From NCBI GenBank assembly GCA_935421135.1, contig OW285189.1, positions 8,577,072 to 8,641,071 of the forward strand: a stretch of 64,000 nucleotides of DNA, read 5' to 3'. The stretch is from Bugulina stolonifera. Lineage: Eukaryota > Bryozoa > Gymnolaemata > Cheilostomatida > Bugulidae. Shown here in pieces: positions 37,501 through 52,600 of the stretch (position 1 is its first letter; each line of letters starts with the position of its first letter). The position numbers and the translations under genes are program-made. The notes under the pieces are model-generated. The model was given only the letters and a program-made list of their open reading frames with translations. It did no database searches and had not been told where the DNA came from.

Positions 37501-40500
37501 CATAGAGTATATGCCCTATACTAGGAAGGTATGTATATACACAGTGCTATACCATAGAGTGTATGCCCTATACTAGGAAGGTATGTATATATACAGTACT
37601 ATATCATAGAGTATATGCCATATACCAGGAAGGTATGTATATATACAGTACTATATCATAGAGTGTATGCCCTATACTAGGAAGGTATGTATATATACAG
37701 TACTATATCAGAGAGTGTATGCCATATACTAGGAAGGTATGCGTATATACAGTGCTACATCATAGAGTGTATGCCATATACTAGGAAGGTACATGTATGT
37801 ATATACACAGTACTATTTGAAATATTTGCTAAGTATGTACACATGTATACACACTCTACTTGTACATTCATACATATACAACATTACTCTTCCCATATCA
37901 GGATAAAACCAGTATACATGAAGTGCTGGATCTACTCCCTACAATACAGTGTATCACCCCCGAGGAGGCTATTGCTAAGTATGAGCAACAAGGTCTAACA
38001 CCTGGAGGTAATACCATTCATTCTCCCTGTCTACGTTATTATCTTGTTCTTTGTCTTTCAGGTGTTATAGATAATATTGTCCCCACCATAAGTCTGTATA
38101 ATTTGCTACAATGTACGATAGCGGGAAATGATGCCATACAAAGCAGCGCGATGCAATGTGGTATCATGTGCGAGTAATAAATGGAATGTGTTTCACTCGT
38201 AATAAATTTTGAATAGATTCAATTCTAAATATGTTTCTCCTGTGAATGCAATTTACTTTATACCACTGAGGTCTTCTTGCAGTGCACTTCATTGGCTTTG
38301 ACCCCGTTGTACTGGCACAGCTTGAATGGCAAACAGTTCTCAAATATCTAGAGATTAAACCAATACGAAATGAGAAGTATAAGTTGAGGGAGGGTGACTT
38401 CTCCTCCCCCAGAGACGCACTTATTCTACTAAGAGAGTAAGTCTACTTCCACGGTACTGAACTACAGCCAAGCTCTGGTACATTGGTTACACTCTATTGA
38501 CCTTTTATATTCACTGTCTGTGCGTTCACAATTTTGACATGTTAACAGTGATTCGCGGGCTTTAATATTCGCAGTAGCGTTGGCAATTAGCCAAGTACGT
38601 AGATTCACCTAATAGTAATTGAAGTCCAAGACTTCTCTTGTGTAACAATAGTACTTATTGTTTGTAGTGCTATTCAATCGTGGAGAGTGAATACCTTGGG
38701 TATGTAAATGCTAATGTAGTCATATGTAGTCTATAGTAGTTGCTCATGACGAATGCTGTGTTTTAGTAACTGTGGTCTAAAGGACCCTACTTGGAGTGAA
38801 CTGAGGCACTATGTCTACTTCTTGAGCAACCAGCTCTTCAAAGTAGAGAAGTCGCCATTCTGCAGTTTGGACTCGTCTGCTGATCTACCTGGGTTCAAAC
38901 ACTTTGTGGTCCAGTTCATGTTCAGGATGGCAAAGGTATGTGTTACTCATTTCTCTTTGTGTACTCTATGTCCTAACTTAAAGGCAGGAGGTGTCCACTG
39001 GTTTATATGCTTTCACAGTTCACCGGAGTTGTCTTCTCGTCAGACTTCTTTTAGCAACTATTTGCTAAGCCATGTTCGTTTTGCAACTGTCTACCATTTC
39101 GTACCACCAATCTGTAACTTTGTTGAGTGGACAATTGTGAATAATTTAGCAATAGTTTGTCATTTCAGATACTTTCACATTCTCAGCATAGTGACCTAAG
39201 GAGAACAAATGTACATGGTATCTACATGTACATCTAGCTATTATTATTATTTTTTAGCAAAATGTTTTTCTTACAGGACTTTGCGACCCGATCACTGAAG
39301 ATAGCTGAGGAAACTCCTGGTAGTTCCTTGAATGAGGTGAGTAGAGTAGATGTATGCTATCAAACCACCAATTATACTCCAAAGAATCATGAGGCAATGA
39401 CAAGATTTTCGATCCAAGCAGAATCTGTATTTTGCGGTCATTTCTTTTTGTATTTCGGTGGTGTTGTAATGTCACGTCTGCATTGGTAACTTTAGTAGAT
39501 TTTGATACTTCCTAATTTTATCATGGATATTTTTATTACTTTGTAAGATCTTTTCGTACTTGCAAGTATATTAATTCAGCAATAAAAGGCGGTATTATTG
39601 TGTTCTCCTAATATTTCAATAACGGTTATGAGAAAGCAAATTTAAAAATGTATCAAGTACTACTTTTTATCGTTGAATTTTTCACCCACACTTAGGTTTT
39701 CAAATTATATGAATTCAAATATGTTTGATCAAATCCCTAGGCAATAGAAGAGGAAGTCGAGAGTGACGCAGAGGAAGATGCAGATGATGATGGTGCTGAC
39801 ATCTTGGACAAGCTGGCAATGAAGAGAACGTGGGAGAGCGGTAACCATCCATATCTCTTCTTCAATGAAGATGGAGCCACACTGACCCCACTTGGATTCT
39901 TCATAGAGCCAAAGTCATGTTAGTTTGTTATTATATAGCCATTGATATGATTTAGTGAATCTCTAGTGCTTGCCCTTTGGTTTGGCTTATATAAAAATGT
40001 ATTATCATGAACATGTCGTCTCTTCCACATCATTACATCCTTTTAGTACTATTAAATCTCTTGTGCTTCTCCTCAAGTTCTCTTATGAGAAAAGCAGATC
40101 TTTTTTGTAAAAGACAGAAACTTGAATACATAGATATTTGTTGTAAGACAATAATGTGTGTAAAATAGTCTACACCTTATGTATGCATGGCAATGACAAG
40201 GGTTTACTAATAGTCTGTTAAAATAGTCTTCAAGTCTGTTCATGGAAGTCATAAAGTACGTGTTTGTATTCTAATGTCTATCTACTGTTTGTGTCCTGGC
40301 AGTTAAGAGAGCCTATAGTCTCCTGGACAGTGTAACAGGGGAAGTCTTGGTCCCCGAGTGTATCACTCGAGAGTTAAAGATGGCGCTTCAGCAAGCTGAC
40401 CTGTCTATGTCAGAGAACTTTGACAATCTGTCTAGGTAAGACCCCACAATTCAGTTGGTACTTCTTCCTAACTCTACCAGACCGGCTAATGATCTCAATG

Positions 40501-43500
40501 TATATACATGTGTATACTGATGATCCCAATGTATATACATGTATATACTAATGATACCAATGTATATACATGTACTAATTATACCAATGTATATACATGT
40601 ATATACATTGGTATCACCAGTATATACATGTATATACTAATTATACCAATGTATATACATGTATATACTAATGATCCCAATGTATATACAGTGGTGTGCG
40701 AAATAAACTGGACCCCTTTCCTTATTGAATGCGTTTTATATGCTTTTTGTTTCTTACTAAATTCCCAGCATTCTATGTGAATAACAGGTACAATTTATAT
40801 ATCATTAGAATGGGAATCTTCTCAGGATTCTGAATCTGTCTTCAAATATTGCATTCGCTTAACTCAAATTAAATTGCAATGCAATTACTCATCCAAACCC
40901 ATGTCGGAAAATTGGCTGCAAAGTGTATTATTTTCGGCAGGGCTTATCTGGACAATAATTTGTGTTTGGACACATATTGTCTAGACGCAAATCACGATAA
41001 CACTCTGTGGATGTTGTGTTTGATGTAGTGTGATACACAAAAGTTAACTTTTGGTATCCTAAAGTGCCTAACTACTCAGTTCATGGTAGTCTGTTTTAAT
41101 CATGGCTCGACTCAGTTGACAGCAACAAAGTGTAATAGTACACCTGCACAACCAAGGAAAGTCTAACTCTGCAATAGCTAAAGAGGTTAAATGGTCAAGA
41201 ATACTATTGTTACAACTTTGAACCGATATAAAGAGACAGGATGCTGCCTCCTGCCAATCATAAAGAGTCCCACTTCGGTACCGATTTGGGAATGCATATC
41301 CGCAAAAGTGTCGGACGCTTAACGGTGACCGATGGCATGAATAACGGAGACAAATACATTAATGTGCTAGAGAGTAAGCTACTGCCATGTGCCAGGAAAC
41401 TCTAGATTTATGAATGGTTGATTCAGGATGACAATGTGCCTTGTGATCGTGCTACAAAGTCAGGAAATGCATCAATAACAGCAGTGCTAGAATGTTCGAG
41501 TAGCCGGCTCAAAGTCCTGATCTGAATCTAATTGAAAATCTTTGGCACAGAGTTGGTGTGGAATTCAGCAGAGACAACACAACACCACTAGTAGGAATTA
41601 TTTATGCCTGGCACTACATTATCATTCCAGAACCTGGTTACCGGTGTGCCCAGAAGAAGCCGAGCGGTTCCAAAGACCAAAGGCTGGCCAACTAAGTACT
41701 GGGTCTGCAATACCTTTCAAATAGCACCCAATGGCACCTTTCAGGACTACTCAATGATTTTTCTCAGAGTTGTTCTAACAAAACATGCTAACTCAGCAAA
41801 TTAAAGCACTCGTAATGCACTAATTCATTACAAAGAATATTTCGCCAATAAGCAAAATGAGAGGTAGTAAGGTTTAGAGCTAATAAAATGTTAGTAAAAC
41901 ACTTTTTACAAACTCATACTTCACATATTTCAGTTCAGAAGCCTTTGGGAATTACAATGATATATAGTTTGTCTATATTTCATGCAAATGCATGACTCCA
42001 GAAGGCTTTAAGCAGCAAATATGCCATGCCAACATAGGGGTCCAGTTTATTTCGCACACCACTGTACATGTATATACTAATTATACCAATGTATATACAT
42101 GTATATACTAATGATCCCAATGTATATACATGTATATACTGATGATACCAATGTATATACATGTATATACTAATGATCCCAATGTATATACATGTATATA
42201 CTGGTTTGAATCCGACGTATTTGAATTTGTAGAGAAGTACAGTTAAAGAAGCTAAGGAGTGTCGTTTCTTCCAATGTATCACTCTCCAGAGCGATCAAGA
42301 GGGACTCCGATAAGAAAGATGATTATGTTTATATGGAGGAGCCTCTCTTTCAACCTTATGATGACCCGGATACAGACTACGTACTGACTATGGATAACGC
42401 AAAGAAGATCCTCGCTATACACCAGAGGCTAAGGTGTGTGCATTCCACTACAAGTCAACCATGCAGAAAACAATCATAATATGCAACATGACTTCTGCTC
42501 ATGAAGTCCGTTATTGTAGATGCACAGCAGTGTATATAACAAAAAATTCTTGTAGTAAAAGAAATCATAGCTAAATATTGCAATGCCATACCCTGGATCA
42601 TATCAGATGTACATGTATGTTTGATTTTGTAGAGTTGATATTCCTGTGATTATAATGGGAGAGACTGGATGTGGTAAAACTAAGCTGATAGAGTTTATGT
42701 CTAAGTTACAAGTACCCACTGCTCTTAAGAAGAAGCTCACTACCATGGTTACGGTCAAGGTCAGTTTGTTCACTTCCTGTTGTAAGTCCAACCCGTTCCA
42801 TCTATTTGTGACTTCACTTCCTGACAATTTTTGTTTTATTGTACAATTCCCTTTAGGTACATGGTGGTACTACTGAAGATGAAATTGTCAAAAAAGTTAC
42901 CAAAGCTCAGGAGTTGGCTATGACAAATCAGGAGATATGCAGCGAGTATGCCGAGAAGTTCAACTCTGCAAATGTAAGACATTTAAATCTTTTACGACTC
43001 TCTATCGACTCATTGTATTCAGTGTTGGGATGTGACCAGTGATTCACGGGCTTTAGTAAATGCAATAACATGTAATATACAGATATATAATGGATAGTAA
43101 GGTTATCTTATTGTCTGCTTGTTTGGCGTTGTTCTAATACTAAGTAACAATGTTCATGGTGGCAGTCAGTTGCAAATACTTTTTGTTCTGGGATTGTTTC
43201 CTCATTTAAATATGAAATTTGTGTAATGGGGTTTTTGTTTACCTTATAGTGATGAGTCCATGTAATACTAGCGTTATGGTTCCCTAGGAAATATGTGCAT
43301 TGCTGTACGACTGCATATTCTCTCACCGTCTACTATAACAACCTTTCAGATGCTAACACCTACACTGTACTATTTTCCAGGTACCTACTGTCTACACCAT
43401 CCTATTCCTGGATGAAGCCAATACCACAGAAGCTATTGGTCTGGTAAAGGAAATACTATGTGATGGAAGAATGAGAGGAGTTCCTCTAGACAAAAAATCC

Positions 43501-43584
43501 GGACTAAAGATCATAGCAGCATGTAACCCTTATAAGAGGTACCAAGGCTATGTCTCTGTCTGTCTGTCTGTCTGACTGTCTGAC

Positions 43585-43641
<57 letters not shown>

Positions 43642-46600
43642 GAGATTAGTTTGGTTAATGGAAATAAACAATTAATTTTTCCCAACTGTTGGCTATATCC
43701 TGCTATCTACATACAGAAACGCAGTTTTGCTACTTAAACCAGAAATCAATAAGTAGGCGGAGTAAAGTAAAAAGTTAGAAAAGTAAATCTACAATGCATT
43801 TATTATGGTAAAAATAGTTGGATTCTATAGCTCTTAAAAAGCGTTGGAGTCACTAAAGATGAATGGGAAATTAGCCCAAGTTCTGATGTTGACCAGTCTT
43901 GTAGAGGGTTTGGAATCCAGGCTATAAGTAATATATTACATGTACATGTACCCTCTATGTTATGAAGTGCTTTTATTTTAGACACACCCCTGATATGATA
44001 AATAAGCTGAAGAGAGCTGGGTTGGGATACAATGTCAGTCAAGAAGATACCAAGGACAAGTTTGGTAAGCTACTGATACTTGTGCTAGCCATATATAAAA
44101 AAACATGCTCATTTTACTTCCCACTATTAATTCCAGATAGGAAAGAAACTATTTCTCCTACTCTTTGGAGTGGAGAAGGCATTTTGTCAGTGGCAAAGTA
44201 ACTGTAGTAGCACAGGAGCAATATAAGGTTAGATGCCCTTTCTAACACCACCATTGACTTTCACAAGGATCAAATCTGCATCTCCCACATAGAAATCCCG
44301 AGCTCATACCTCTAAGCCATAACTACACAAGACATATTTGTTTTCATTTTAATGTTATGAGAAACTTATTCATATTGAATGGAACAATGAATACACAAAT
44401 ACACATGCAGGTAGATAATATACGATAATCCTGTCACTGCAACTAGTAGACGATATTATTAGATTTTTAGGTTTATGTACATCTCTAAACCTCATAAATT
44501 CAACTTCCTGTTGCTATTGTAGGTCAAATACCGATGAGACATCTGGTGTACAGAGTCCAGCCGCTCTCTCAGAGTTTACTCCCCCTTGTCTGGGACTTTG
44601 GAACTCTCAAATCTGGTGAAGTAGAGTCCAATGGTCAGCCAAAAGACTCAAGCAATGTAGAGGTCGCTTACATCCGACAAATGATAGTCAAGTTTGTAAG
44701 TAACCGAGCCCTGGTGTACTTTGAAGTTGGTACAATGAATTGATTACATCATGATATCATTTTGGTATAGCCTTACTTCTAACTAATGCTACTTATTCCC
44801 TTACTTGCCTTAAATTATTTAGTTGAATAGACTTGAGTTAGTCAAACTGTAGAATCACTGGGTAGAGTGACTACGGATATGAACGTGTTACATCTTCTTG
44901 TAGAATTCTGCCAACAAGAATAAGGGTCTGGTGTTTGGTTACCTTACGTCTCGTGTGGCAGCCATCTTGACTGTCACTCAGTGTTTTATGAGAGAGCAGA
45001 AGGTAAGCTATATGTATTCGTATTTTATTTTGTTCATATCGCTCGTTTCATGCCTGTATTGTGTATAATAGCACCATGTTTGATGACCAGTGAAAGATTA
45101 AATTTTGTCAGAGATATAGTGTACATGTATGTACTGGAGAAAATCGTTTTCATGTACTCAATAGTCTACGTACATCATTTGTTGTACTTTAGGATGAATG
45201 TAGCTTTGTTAGCCTGAGGGACATTCAGAGGGTACTGGATGTGTCGGCCTGGTTCCATGAACAGAGAGATTATCTCTTTGCCACAATGGATGCACTTCAA
45301 GAGAAGAGGAGAGCTGGTATTGTCATCGAACTACCAAACCGTGAGAACATGACGGAGGAAGAAATAGCAGCAGCCGAGAGAGAACAAACTGAGAGGGAAC
45401 AATTCCTCAAGGTGTGTTGAACCTTATAGTCTCTCTTGTAGCATGAAAGATTCAGCAAGCAATTAGTAGGACCCGTTTTTATTCTATCATACATTTCGCA
45501 TCTGTTAAGCTCATTGGGTAACAATAGACGTCTTCACCTTCACCAGGAGATTTTTAAATTAACCATGTCACCATGCCGATGCTGTTAATCAAACTAGAAT
45601 CCAATCAATGATAGTAATGTTTTACCAGAGGAACTACCCGCTGAGGTCTCTCATACTAGCCCTCGGGGTGTGCTATCTGGCCCGTCTCGAGGAAGCTACT
45701 AGAAAGAGGTATGCTGAGGCTATCAGTGAGCTCATCCTGGACATGCTGGGCATGAGAATGGCACCTGATGATCCTGCCAAGTTCTTCCTCAGTGAGATAG
45801 AGCTGTGAGTATCCAGATAAGCAATGTGAGACCTTCGTCACTTCTGACACCATAAACATTTATGCATGTAGTTATCTACGTTATATACCCTAAGTGTGCT
45901 ATTATCATAGAGTTTATCAATATAATATCAGACTACTAGTATACATTGTAGTATAGTTTAGCTGTGACAGAGCTCTATAATACATATTTATCATATAAAG
46001 TCGAATTGTATGATGTTGTTTATATTAGTCAATTTACCTGCATGAGAAACAGTTTTGTAGTGAATCTTATATTTATTATTGGCTTTGGTTCCATGTTATC
46101 AGCATTATTGCTCATAAATATAAATGTAGGTTATAGATATAATTATGTCTATCTTCTTTAGGTGCCAAGACGTGTTCATCGATGCAGTGATTGATACGAG
46201 CCAGCACAAGAACATCGCCAAGAACAAGGCTCTGAAAGAGAATGTGTTCATGATGATCGTCTGCATTGAGAACAGAATTCCTCTCTTCTTGGTTGGAAAA
46301 CCAGGGAGTAGTAAATCTCTCTCTAAGTCTATGGTCGTTGACGCTATGAAGGGAACAGCCTCACAGCATGACATCTTCAAAAGAATGAAAAGGGTATGTT
46401 TTTAGTGAAATTATTTTTGGACTGTTTTGCTGATTGTGAGTTATAGTATACATGTACTTTTGTTAATACCACAGCCACAACATGGCTGTAGTCAAATTGA
46501 TGTTACAAACCAGAACGTACATAAAACTCACCAACTTATACTCCCCGGTGTGACCAACCCCTAGTAGCTGTCGCTGCCAGGTGCCGGTGCTGGCCAACTC

Positions 46601-49600
46601 CCTGTGAGAAAGGCCCAGATAACACGGCTTTTTTTGGCAGGGGTAGAGGAGTTGCCTTGAAGCCATGCTCGCTTGCATGACTCCAAAGACTTAATATGGG
46701 GCACAGGAGCAATTGTGGCCGGATGCTCTTCCTAACACCACCGTGACCGGGGTTTGAACCTGGAACCTTCAGCATGAAAGCTCAGCATTCTAACCCCTAA
46801 GTCACGGCTGCTCTCTAAACCAGAACGTACATGTAGGTGTGGAAATAAATGCACGAACACAAAATGGATACAAAAATGTAGGAGCAAGTTGAATGCCACA
46901 GCTACATACCTTAATGCTGCAATCCAGACCTGTTAGGTAGTAGTAGCAGTGTTGCTAAAATATAAAATTACTTCACATTACTTATTTTATACCTTATGTT
47001 ACAATCACTAGTACCATGCTGACCTGTAGAGATTCACAGCAGCTATTGGCCATACCCAAGTGTGCACCTAATATACAGTATAAACCATGTAAAGCTATGA
47101 AGGCTATTCTCTCAGCAAGTTAATATTTACTAGCATGTGTAGGCTATGTTGGTTAGAGCTTATACCAAGACATATACAGCTATGAAAGCTGTTACCAATG
47201 CTGACATAGCCATGACGCATTACCACATGACTTAGCACACTTTTTCATACATGTTACAGTCTGCATTTATGAATTGCATGAATCCAGTGTTAATTATTCA
47301 TATTGCATCTAAAATGATGCATGTGCCTCCAATGCTATTCCAAACTCATCCCTTTTTCTGTTAGAGGCTACAGAGGTGAGGAATGAAATAATATGAATCT
47401 AATCACTGTGTATTATTGTAATGGTTTCTGGTATTTCGTGCGGTCGTCCTTGGACGACTACCGACCCAAAACTGAAGTGCCTATGAGTGGTGCTAGGCCT
47501 TCTCATTACATGAGAGATCGAGCGGTCTCAGTAGTCCAATAACTACCAGAGACGACCCATCTGGTCCCAAGTCTGACCTTCAGACTATACGTTGAAAGAG
47601 AGTGATCCGACCTAGTACGCGGTTCGCTAAGCGAATGACCTGACAAAAGGAAGTGAAAGTCTCTGTATCAAGTATAGATGTGACTTTATTGAAAGCCAAG
47701 TGAAGACTGAGACAACAAACGTTAAAACAGTGCCCTTAATATAGTATAAGAACTTCCGCCCGACGTAGTGTCGGGAAAAGACGACGTAGGGTCGTCGGGA
47801 AGTTGCGCAACAACATGGCGGCCGGAAGCCCGACGCCCGACCCAAAGTAGGTCGGGTTATACAAAAGTTGCTTATAATCATCCAATTCATGTACAAAATG
47901 AATATCAAGGGATTCTGAGAGGTTGGGCCTCTTTACATGGGTATAAAAGGTACCAAAAGACTTAGTAATTATCATACATGAATGTACATTGATATGTAGT
48001 TAAGTAGAATGAATATAAACACATAGATACACGTATGTATATAGTAATCGAGTGGTTTAGACATGCAATACAGTTAAGTATGAGCATACGAACAGCTAGG
48101 TATAAGAGTACGAGTGTTAGTTGAGTAGCGCTGTGGCAACTACTAGGCACTTAAAGGGCTACAGAAATGATAATATTTTGTTTGGTATATCTAAACTTGA
48201 AGCCCTGAGGCTGCTATATTCACTTTATCAAAACTCTGAAAATAATTTGGGCTGGGATATGCCAGCATATAAAATCATCATGAAAAGTGGGTTCTGGAAA
48301 AGGAAGTCCTAAGTTACAGGGGTGTTGCCCACATCCTGTATGACGTGTGAAGGCCCATAGCTTGGCTCTCTAATTATAGTCCTGTGTAGGGGAGTTACCA
48401 GGTGCCCCATACTTACACTACAATCTCACAGCTATGAGCTTTCTGTAATTATTTGGCTTATGTAATCCTATGATTTTCTCAACAATATGACCAGCCATTG
48501 AGTAATGCAGTACAAGCAGGGCAAGCAAAGGAAGCTATGAGTGAGGATATTGAGACAAAATTCCTTTAGTTGCTGATCAAAGCTTGTTGAGGGCTATGGC
48601 TATGTTGTAGTAATATAATACTTCTGCAGGTATTGCTAGTATAATACATGTATAAATGCTAAATAATTTTTATATTTAAATTACAAGTGGCAATATAATA
48701 TGCAAGTAATAATTGTTACATAGACCTACATGTACATCCAGACCTGTTTGAGATTATAAATATGTTCAACCATATTACTCAATAATGCAAATCATGTACA
48801 TGTAGGTACAGATGTACATGTAGGTACAGATATACAGTAGTACTTGCATGAAAATATAGAGTAGATACTATATAGTATATACATTTTGTAGCATATACTA
48901 GATAGACTATAATATGTTATATTACATTGAATTATAAACACAGCATCCATATAGTATAACTACATGTATATAATAATATTATATGTGTTATGGTCTAATA
49001 CAGTATCAGTATGTATTGTATTACTGTACATTAAAATATACTGCACTCTAACACAAACAAATATTACATTGGAGGGATAGGAAGTAATGCAACAGTTATT
49101 CAAGCCAATTGAGAGTGGTGTAAGTGTGGCATACATCAGTTGTGGCCAAATGCTGTAGTAAGTGAATGCACACAAAACAAGAACACATGGCAGAACTGAG
49201 GTACTCCGTAGTAACAAGCAAAATTTTACCAAAGACACAGCGATTAACTAGATCCAAGTTTCTGTTTGAAGCCTAGACTTGGAATAGCAGATTAGATGAG
49301 GACATTGGGTACTGCTGGCATTAATTCCCACCCACTACCTATGCTGGAATTTCAGCTAAATTAACCACACTAATTTAATTGGCTAGGCCTTGTTATGTAA
49401 CAACTTCCATTTTGTTTCCACAGTTACAGAGTAAACAAAGTTTACATCCTTTGTAATTCAATATGGCAGAATGAGAGATTGCAGTGATTTCCATTTGCAG
49501 AAAACAGACAAACTGATTATGTTATATGAATTTTTGTGGTATATATGAAAAAATAATAACCTATATAACATAATTGCTACATGAAAAGGCATGATTTCAG

Positions 49601-52600
49601 TAGTACTTTAAGGTGCTATAGGGTTTATCCGGGTAGCTGGAGTCGTATATAAATGTCCTGTACCATCACATTATTATACATGTACAGTTTTATTCTGCAG
49701 TGTGTTGAGTTTGGTGGTTTGTATTGGGAGTATTTCTCATTAGTAATCTGTTGTTTGCCCAGTTATTATCTAATAAATTTATATGCTGCATTTAAAGCAT
49801 TCAAGTGGCATTTACTCGCAGTATAATCTCTTTTATGATCCTCATCATAGATGATGTTCGATTAATCACACACTGCAAGATCTGATGTCACTAAGCCATC
49901 ATTTTCTGCATCTGACAACTTCAAGAAGCCATAAGCCAACATATTGTAAATGTTACTTACTGGCAGATATAAATTCCAATGGCTATATATTAGGGTGGTT
50001 AACTTTTACTCCTATTGTTCTCTTTAGTCCTACATGGTGTCATTCCAATGCAGCAGACACGCTACTCCAGCTGGCATAGTTGGTGTCTTCAATCACTGTG
50101 CCAAGTTTCAGAAAGGGCAGGACTTGGACACGTTTGTCTCTGTGGTAGTTCTGGATGAAGTCGGTTTAGCAGAAGACTCGGAAAACATGCCGCTCAAAGT
50201 TAGTTGAATCTCCACTGATGAACATGTTTGCTGTATTAATCTTCTTCTTTAGGACTTGTGACTCAAGACCTGTTGATGTACACCCTCTGGTAACTTGTAT
50301 AACTTGGCATTAATTTTGGGAGACAGTACTAGTGTTGTACAAGTACTCTTTATATAGTATGATGCTTTTAGGCAAGGAATTTATCTTTTGAGCTGTCAAA
50401 CCCCAGTCAGGGACCAGTGTTTTCATGGATATGAAACAAGCCTCTGGCTGCCCAAAAGATAACTTCCTTGCCTAAAAAACATCATATTATATAAAAAATG
50501 GCTAAACCTCCTAACACACAAGTATTGTTTATGGAAAAATACCCTGAATGACTTTTCTGTAGACTCTCCACCCACTTCTGGAGGATGGCTGTGAAGACAG
50601 TAGTATCACACCGGAGCCACACATGAAGTGTGCATTTATTGGTATCTCTAACTGGGCTCTGGATCCTGCTAAAATGAACCGTGGAATATTCGTACAGAGA
50701 GGAACTCCACAGGACCGAGAACTGCAAGACATTGCTGGGTAAGTACTTAACATGCTGAGATTAGATATTTAAATATGGCATGACATTGACCTTTTGACCT
50801 TTGATAAATATGATATTAACCTTTTGACCTTTGTTAATTATGGCATGACATTGATCTTTTGACCTTTGATAAATATGATATTAACCTTTTGACCTTTGAG
50901 AATTATGGCATGACATTGACCTTTTAACAGAATTACGCCTGTTATCTGCATGAATTGACGATCTCCTTCCATTATGGAGTAAAATGGTAACTAGTATTGT
51001 CACGATTGTGTCACATATGCAGTTAACTTTGCATTATATGATGTAGAGAGATTTGTCAGCCATCTGCTGCTGGTGGGGGGCCTCGTCTTGGTGTCGTCAG
51101 AGGGGAGTTTATAGCCCAGCTTGCCAGAGGGTACCTTGACATCTGTGTAGCTCAGAAACCAGAGGAGAGAGATCTCACTGAGTTCTTCGGTCTTCGAGAC
51201 TTCTACAGGTACTCTAACAGTGCTTTCATTAATAACCCCCAAACATGGCTTATCATCAGTAAATCATTCACGTCATATAGCCTAGATGTTTAAATATTTC
51301 TATAGGCTGACACTAGATGCATGTCACGCTTTTAGCAAACAATTACATGTAGCTATCTAACAAATTTCTCAATTTAAACAGTCTGATGAAAATGGTGGTC
51401 AACTTTGCTACAAAAGCTGGACCTCTGAACAAGAACCAACTCGAGCACAGTATCAAGAGGAACTTTGGAGGATTTGATCCCGATCATTTTGACCCAATGA
51501 ACATATTTAGTGCACACTGTGCTGGCTCTATGGAGAGATTACCAGAGAGTGAAGATGGTAAACCACCAGTTGACTCCATGGGTCTGATTAAATCCAGTCT
51601 TTCTGGTGCAGATACAGCTCTTAACGGGTTGGTACATCATGCTATTAACATATCTCTCCGATGGTAGAATTAGCAAGTTATTTCCACTTCCACACTATTC
51701 TCATATTATGTGCATGTAATGTATCTAAATTGCTACTGATATCACATAGGGTGGAGAGTAGATACCTGCTGATACTGACAGAGAATCTCAGTGTACTCAG
51801 TATCATCCTGGATGAGTTTGCTCAGCATGATCAGCAACCTGAGGTGGTGTTTGGTAGCAAGTTTAGAGATGATGTCTCCTACACACAGGTGAGTTATACG
51901 TATCTGAATACCGAATCACCTATCCATATGATATGCTGACTCTTATAATATCTAAGTCATATACATTTAGTAGCCAACTTAATTATGTGATACCCGCAAA
52001 GGTTGATAGCATGTTAAATGTTACATTAATCCTATCTTAATGACCTTTTGTATTCACGTGCACAAAATATTTGTGATTGACTGAAATTAATAACTAGTCA
52101 TTAGAAATACAGGAGTCATCTTGGAATTCTAAACAATTACTGACACACTAGCTAAATATGCTGATAAATATTGAATACAATAATAAATCTGCTTGGCTAT
52201 TTGCCAATCTTCTTGTTGTGGCAAATACTTAAATCTGCTAATTCAAAGTTCTAGTAAGGGGACATAGTTACCTGCAATGATGTATATCATATATATTTGC
52301 TTATAGATCTGCCACAACATCTACAGAATCAAGACTTGTATGGACATGGGAAGGCCAGTGATCCTACTCAACTTAGACGATTTGTACGAGAGTCTCTATG
52401 ACGCCCTCAACCAATATTTCTCTACTTGGGGCGACAAAAAGTTTGTGGATCTTGGGCTAGGAACTCATCGAGTCAAAGCCTTTGTCAATGACAACTTTAG
52501 GTAGGTGGTTCTGATGGTAGTTGATAAGACCATAAATTTGAAGAATGTAGATGCCGAGACGAAATTTCCCGGCATATGGAACAAGCTTTTTCTCATTCAT

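Noticed and set aside
38061..38178. Alternative exon 39 start at TTTCAG|GTGTTATAG
   Set aside because: It leads away from the conserved frame; TTGCAG|TG at 38283 gives the matching residues and phase.
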